Shown: one piece after another, positions 61,011 through 64,000 of the stretch | Position numbering within the stretch: the stretch's first letter is position 1 | Layout of the letters: every line of letters begins with the position of its first letter | Assembly: GCA_016710585.1 (NCBI GenBank) | Contig: JADJVN010000023.1 | Location: forward strand, 19,079-83,078 | Reading direction: 5' to 3' | Source: Saprospiraceae bacterium | GTDB taxonomy: Bacteria; Bacteroidota; Bacteroidia; Chitinophagales; Saprospiraceae | DNA: 64,000 bases | Translations under genes and position numbers: made by a program | The notes under the pieces: model-generated | The model's input: only the letters and a program-made list of their open reading frames with translations | Told to the model about the DNA's origin: nothing | Database searches by the model: none

Positions 61011-61061
61011 TTTGTGCTATCATATTGAAATTTGATATAGATTTCAATATGATAGCATAAG
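61011..61061 (+). repeat. Long perfect hairpin in the leader of the RNase G gene
   Basis: TGCTATCATATTGAAAT (61015-61031) and ATTTCAATATGATAGCA (61041-61057) are perfectly complementary over 17 bp with a 9-base loop; with two G-T pairs the stem reaches 61011/61061 (21 bp). No T run follows, so it is not a standard terminator. It lies 124 bases before the RNase G start, in the region where E. coli RNase E carries its autoregulatory leader. Confidence 0.65.
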
Positions 61062-61184
61062 ATTATATCTGCATAGCAGATCTTCACCCAAGACCGGAAG
61101 ATATTTTTGTGATTAACCGAAATACTCCTATTCGTTCTTTAAAATAGTTTCCTTTCCTTATGACCCGCATCTAAATATAGATGC

Positions 61185-62738
61185 ATGGAAAAAGAATTGA
61201 TTATTTCTGCTCAAAATGGAGCTGCAGAAATAGCATTGCTTGAAAATGGTGAGTTAGTTGAGCTTCACAAGCAAAAATCGAATACACTTTATAATGTAGG
61301 TGATATCTTTTTAGGTCAAGTCAAAAAATTAATGCCAGGTCTTAATGCGGCATTCGTTGACATAGGACATAAAAAAGAATCATTCTTACACTACACGGAT
61401 ATGGGACCTCAGTTGAGTTCTGTAATGAATTATACTGATGGTGTGATGAAAGGCTCCATTAACTATAATATGTTGGAGCAATTTGAGATTTTACCCGAAA
61501 TCAATAAAAATGGAAAAGTCAATCAAGTCCTTGATAAAAAAGTTAATCTTTTAGTACAAATATTAAAAGAGCCTATTTCTACAAAGGGACATCGATTGAG
61601 CTGCGAGATAACGATTCCAGGTAGATTTATCGTCTTGACTCCTTTCAATAACACCATTGCAATTTCAAAAAAAATATCAAATGTTGAAGAACGAAATAGA
61701 TTGTTTCACCTCATAGAATCTATTCGGCCAAAAAATTTTGGAATCGTAGTGAGGACAGCTGCAGAAGGCAAGAAAGTAGCTGAATTGCATGAAGAAATGA
61801 GTTTGCTTTGTGAGAAATGGCAAAACCTACACAATAAACTTCAAGAAGCAAAACCACCTGTAAAACTGATCAGTGAGCTGGACAAATCGTCAAGTTTAAT
61901 TAGAGATCTACTCAATCAAAGTTTTACAAAAATAATAGTCAATGATAGAGACATGTATGATAGTATCAAAACATACATGCAAGCTAATATGCCAGATAAG
62001 GTTAATATTCTGTCATTGTATAAAGGTCCAAAACCAATATTTGAAGCGCATAGTGTAAAACGTCAGATAAAATATTCATTTGGTAAGACAGCAACACTCT
62101 CTAGTGGTGCCTATGTGATCATTGAGCATACTGAAGCAATGCATGTCATTGATGTAAACAGTGGTCCGAAATCTCCAAAAATTGATCAAGAAATCGCTGC
62201 ACTTCAAGTGAATGTAGAGGCTGCTAGAGAGATAGCAAGACAGATCAGACTTAGAGATATTGGTGGCTTGATCGTCATCGACTTTATCGATATGAAGAAT
62301 AATGATAACAAGACAGAGCTGTATCGCGTAATGAGAGAAATCATGGAGCACGATAGAGCACAGCATACCATCTTACCTTTGAGTAAATTTGGTCTCATGC
62401 AGATCACTAGGCAAAGAGAGAGACCAGAAGTAAAGATGGATACCTCTGAAAATTGTCCAAGTTGTAACGGAAGTGGAAAAATTAATCCATCCATCCTCTT
62501 AGTGGATTCTATTGAGAAAGATCTTGACTTCATCATGAAGACCAGACCTTCAAAGAATTTAATCCTTACTGTTCATCCCTATGTGGCGGCTTTTTTGAAG
62601 AAAGGAATTATCCATAAACAATGGAAATGGTATTTTAAATATCACAACTGGGTAAAAGTAAAAGAAGATGTCGATATGCCATTAGTCCAATTTAATTTTT
62701 ATGATGGACCAGATGAAGAGATCAGATTGAATACATAA
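61185..62738 (+). CDS. rng: Ribonuclease G (Rne/Rng family)
   Basis: A 517-residue endoribonuclease without the long RNase E scaffold tail: S1 RNA-binding domain (about 35-130, GDIFLGQVKKLMPGLNAAFVDIG), 5'-sensor/RNase H-like region, DNase I-like catalytic region with the metal-binding pair in GGLIVIDFIDMKN (about 359-371), and the Zn-link Cys pair in CPSCNGSGKI (about 423-432). RNase G processes 16S rRNA 5' ends and some mRNAs. Length is typical for the family. A long leader hairpin precedes it. Confidence 0.96.
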   Translation: MEKELIISAQNGAAEIALLENGELVELHKQKSNTLYNVGDIFLGQVKKLMPGLNAAFVDIGHKKESFLHYTDMGPQLSSVMNYTDGVMKGSINYNMLEQFEILPEINKNGKVNQVLDKKVNLLVQILKEPISTKGHRLSCEITIPGRFIVLTPFNNTIAISKKISNVEERNRLFHLIESIRPKNFGIVVRTAAEGKKVAELHEEMSLLCEKWQNLHNKLQEAKPPVKLISELDKSSSLIRDLLNQSFTKIIVNDRDMYDSIKTYMQANMPDKVNILSLYKGPKPIFEAHSVKRQIKYSFGKTATLSSGAYVIIEHTEAMHVIDVNSGPKSPKIDQEIAALQVNVEAAREIARQIRLRDIGGLIVIDFIDMKNNDNKTELYRVMREIMEHDRAQHTILPLSKFGLMQITRQRERPEVKMDTSENCPSCNGSGKINPSILLVDSIEKDLDFIMKTRPSKNLILTVHPYVAAFLKKGIIHKQWKWYFKYHNWVKVKEDVDMPLVQFNFYDGPDEEIRLNT

Positions 62739-62831
62739 TTGAAAAAATTTGTGTAAATTTGTAATGGTTCTTCATTATTTCAGGAACCCATTTTGATCCT
62801 AGTTTACAAAATTTACATGAATTAAAAAGGG

Positions 62832-63452
62832 ATGAGAGGTCTTAAAATTGTAATTTTATTCTATTTGATTCTTTTATCAATATGCATTAGTTGCCACCAT
62901 GAATCCGACAATAATCATACTGTAGTTGTCATAGATGATCCGCCACCAAAGATAAGCAACTGTGTAAGGGATGATAGTTTTCCACGTATCAAATCATCTT
63001 ATGTTTGCGATACTTCTACTGGTGTATCTAAAGCAGTATTAAATTATGACTATAAACATATTGCTTCGGTGGTCTACCGTCCTAAAATTGCATCTAATTT
63101 ATTTGAATTAAAATGTCGTGCATATTTTGATAAAGCATGCAAGGATCCATCAGAAAGTTTGAATTTCTATAATCTACCATGGACCAAGGATACTATAATC
63201 TTAAATTCAGCTTATATAAATAGTAATATTGATAAGCCTGTTGCTTTTTTTTTATTTTTAGATAATGGAGAAACTGATAAATGGTTGGATTTAGATACGA
63301 CAAAGAAAAATTATATCGTCTTTACTGAGACTGATACAGTCAATAGGATATTGAGGGCAAATTATTGGTTACAGTTCTTAGAGTATGATCAATTTTTGGG
63401 AGAGCCAAGAAAGTTGCGATTCTGTGATGGAGAGCTTTGGGTGAAGTATTAG
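62832..63452 (+). CDS. Lipoprotein of unknown function, 206 residues
   Basis: A lipoprotein with lipobox ISC (Cys21) after a hydrophobic start (MRGLKIVILFYLILLSICIS). The mature part is beta-rich with a Cys-containing region (SNCVRDDSFPRIKSSYVCDT, ELKCRAYFDKACKD) and phrases like PVAFFLFLDNGETDKWLDL. No family recognised. It is 93 bases after RNase G with a TAAATTTG box at 62754-62761 in between, so it probably has its own promoter. Confidence 0.7.
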   Translation: MRGLKIVILFYLILLSICISCHHESDNNHTVVVIDDPPPKISNCVRDDSFPRIKSSYVCDTSTGVSKAVLNYDYKHIASVVYRPKIASNLFELKCRAYFDKACKDPSESLNFYNLPWTKDTIILNSAYINSNIDKPVAFFLFLDNGETDKWLDLDTTKKNYIVFTETDTVNRILRANYWLQFLEYDQFLGEPRKLRFCDGELWVKY

Positions 63453-63531
63453 GGAATTTAACTTGTAAATCAACTTGAAGATTTCAATTATTTATTTCAT
63501 ATAAAAAAAATATATATATAATATTTTTGTA

Positions 63532-63539
63532 TATCTTTG
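63532..63539 (+). promoter_or_regulatory. Putative -7 box (TATCTTTG) for the GHMP kinase gene
   Basis: TATCTTTG 63532-63539; a transcript from it would begin near 63546 and exclude any upstream start codon, leaving ATT 63559 as the most suitable start of the kinase. Confidence 0.42.
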
Positions 63540-63558
63540 CACGCAGTTTAAACCAACG

Positions 63559-64000
63559 ATTATCAGAGCTGAATTTTACGCAAGAGGAAAAGTGCTACTC
63601 AGTGGCGAATACTTTGTGCTGCATGGTGCAACGGCTCTCGCTTTGCCTACAAAGTTGGGTCAGAAGATGAAAATCCAAGAGCTCTCTGGCTCTGAAGTCA
63701 TCTGGAATAGTTATGACAATCACGGAAAAAAATGGTTTGAAGCTGAGATCGATTTGATGGGGCTGGATGTCGTGGAAAGTTCTGATGAGCAAATTGGAAA
63801 ATTTTTAAAAAAATTATTTAAAGCTTGTTGTCAAAACAATTCTGAATTCCTCTCTCATTGGAAAAAATATAAAATTGATCACTATTTAGAATTTCCTCGC
63901 GAATGGGGCTTAGGCTCTAGTTCTACTTTGATCTATAATATGTCTGGATGGGCAGATGTCAATCCTTATCACCTATACTTTGATGTTTCTGATGGATCTG
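63559..64000 (+). CDS. GHMP kinase (GYDIA/mevalonate kinase-like), partial, no ordinary start codon
   Basis: The frame is open from 63505 to the window end but has no ATG, GTG or TTG before the conserved start. Translation from ATT 63559 gives an N-terminus ending AEFYARGKVLLSGEYFVLHG, followed by ATALALPTKLGQ, typical of the GYDIA family of GHMP kinases found in Bacteroidota beside the mevalonate pathway. The ATP-binding segment EWGLGSSSTL is visible at about residues 115-124. Residues beyond 147 lie outside the window. A GTG at 63592 would delete the first strand, so it is unlikely to be the real start. Start uncertain, family call strong. Confidence 0.78.
   Translation, partial: MIRAEFYARGKVLLSGEYFVLHGATALALPTKLGQKMKIQELSGSEVIWNSYDNHGKKWFEAEIDLMGLDVVESSDEQIGKFLKKLFKACCQNNSEFLSHWKKYKIDHYLEFPREWGLGSSSTLIYNMSGWADVNPYHLYFDVSDGS

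Noticed and set aside
63502..63530. AT-dinucleotide tract as a repeat element or origin
   Set aside because: Short (about 10 bases of alternating TA), no flanking repeats or DnaA-box cluster seen.
1..64000. tRNA genes, insertion sequences, phage genes, CRISPR arrays
   Set aside because: Read both strands of the intergenic spaces; no cloverleaf-like T-arm sequences, transposase motifs, terminal inverted repeats or regularly spaced repeats were found.

Overview
The window is chromosomal DNA from a low-GC member of the Bacteroidota, most likely Saprospiria or a nearby lineage. This rests on genes seen here: PorP/SprF, GldB, at least seven proteins with type IX secretion (T9SS) sorting tails, three ExbD paralogues with a proline-rich TonB, a 30-residue AURKAIP1/COX24-type protein, RNase G with RNase Y, and repeated promoter boxes of the Bacteroidota form TAnnTTTG. 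No tRNA, rRNA, insertion sequence, phage gene or CRISPR array was seen.

Layout. 1-2700: a T9SS outer-membrane pair on the minus strand (PD40/OmpA-type protein, cut by the window edge, and PorP/SprF). 3116-5246: a small T9SS cargo protein and a large surface protein with a tail-fibre-like C-terminus. 5324-8756: yraN, a frameshifted phosphoglucose/phosphomannose isomerase, a 37-residue membrane peptide, nadC and a beta-barrel. 8873-16700: gldB, two OmpA proteins, a metzincin-like protein with no zinc ligands left, a putative beta-propeller, and a secreted CotH-type protein. 16759-19490: a four-gene minus-strand operon of ECF sigma factor, 84-residue protein, MscS-type channel and DUF3078 barrel. 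19583-24220: M28 peptidase and phosphoribosyltransferase, then envelope and secreted proteins. 24303-30172: lptC behind a T9SS type B protein, then pssA, purS and rsmI, and secG behind a TPR-like protein.

30264-36669 is the most interesting region. It reads as one transcription unit: lipoprotein, ECF sigma factor, a protein with a short cytoplasmic segment, one membrane helix, a long Asn/Ser-rich linker and a C-terminal outer-membrane barrel, and a T9SS cargo protein with dockerin-like repeats. The third protein has the layout of the dual membrane-spanning anti-sigma factors (Dma) reported in Bacteroides thetaiotaomicron, so the unit may carry a signal from the cell surface to a sigma factor through one polypeptide.

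36743-53734 is mostly housekeeping and envelope functions: T9SS cargo, lipid A-type acyltransferase, GH20 hexosaminidase, POT transporter, RNase Y, two SRPBCC proteins, gcvP, hldD and a LysM lytic transglycosylase. 54304-58039 is the energy-transduction operon ExbB, ExbD x3, TonB and a 55-residue membrane protein. 58094-64000 holds gmk with yicC, an HU-family protein, a TPR protein, the AURKAIP1-type peptide, RNase G behind a long leader hairpin, a lipoprotein, and the start of a GHMP kinase that has no ordinary start codon.

TAnnTTTG boxes in front of many genes help choose starts. In two places (14126-14133 and 30238-30245) an apparent TTG start lies inside the promoter box, so the true start must be further downstream.
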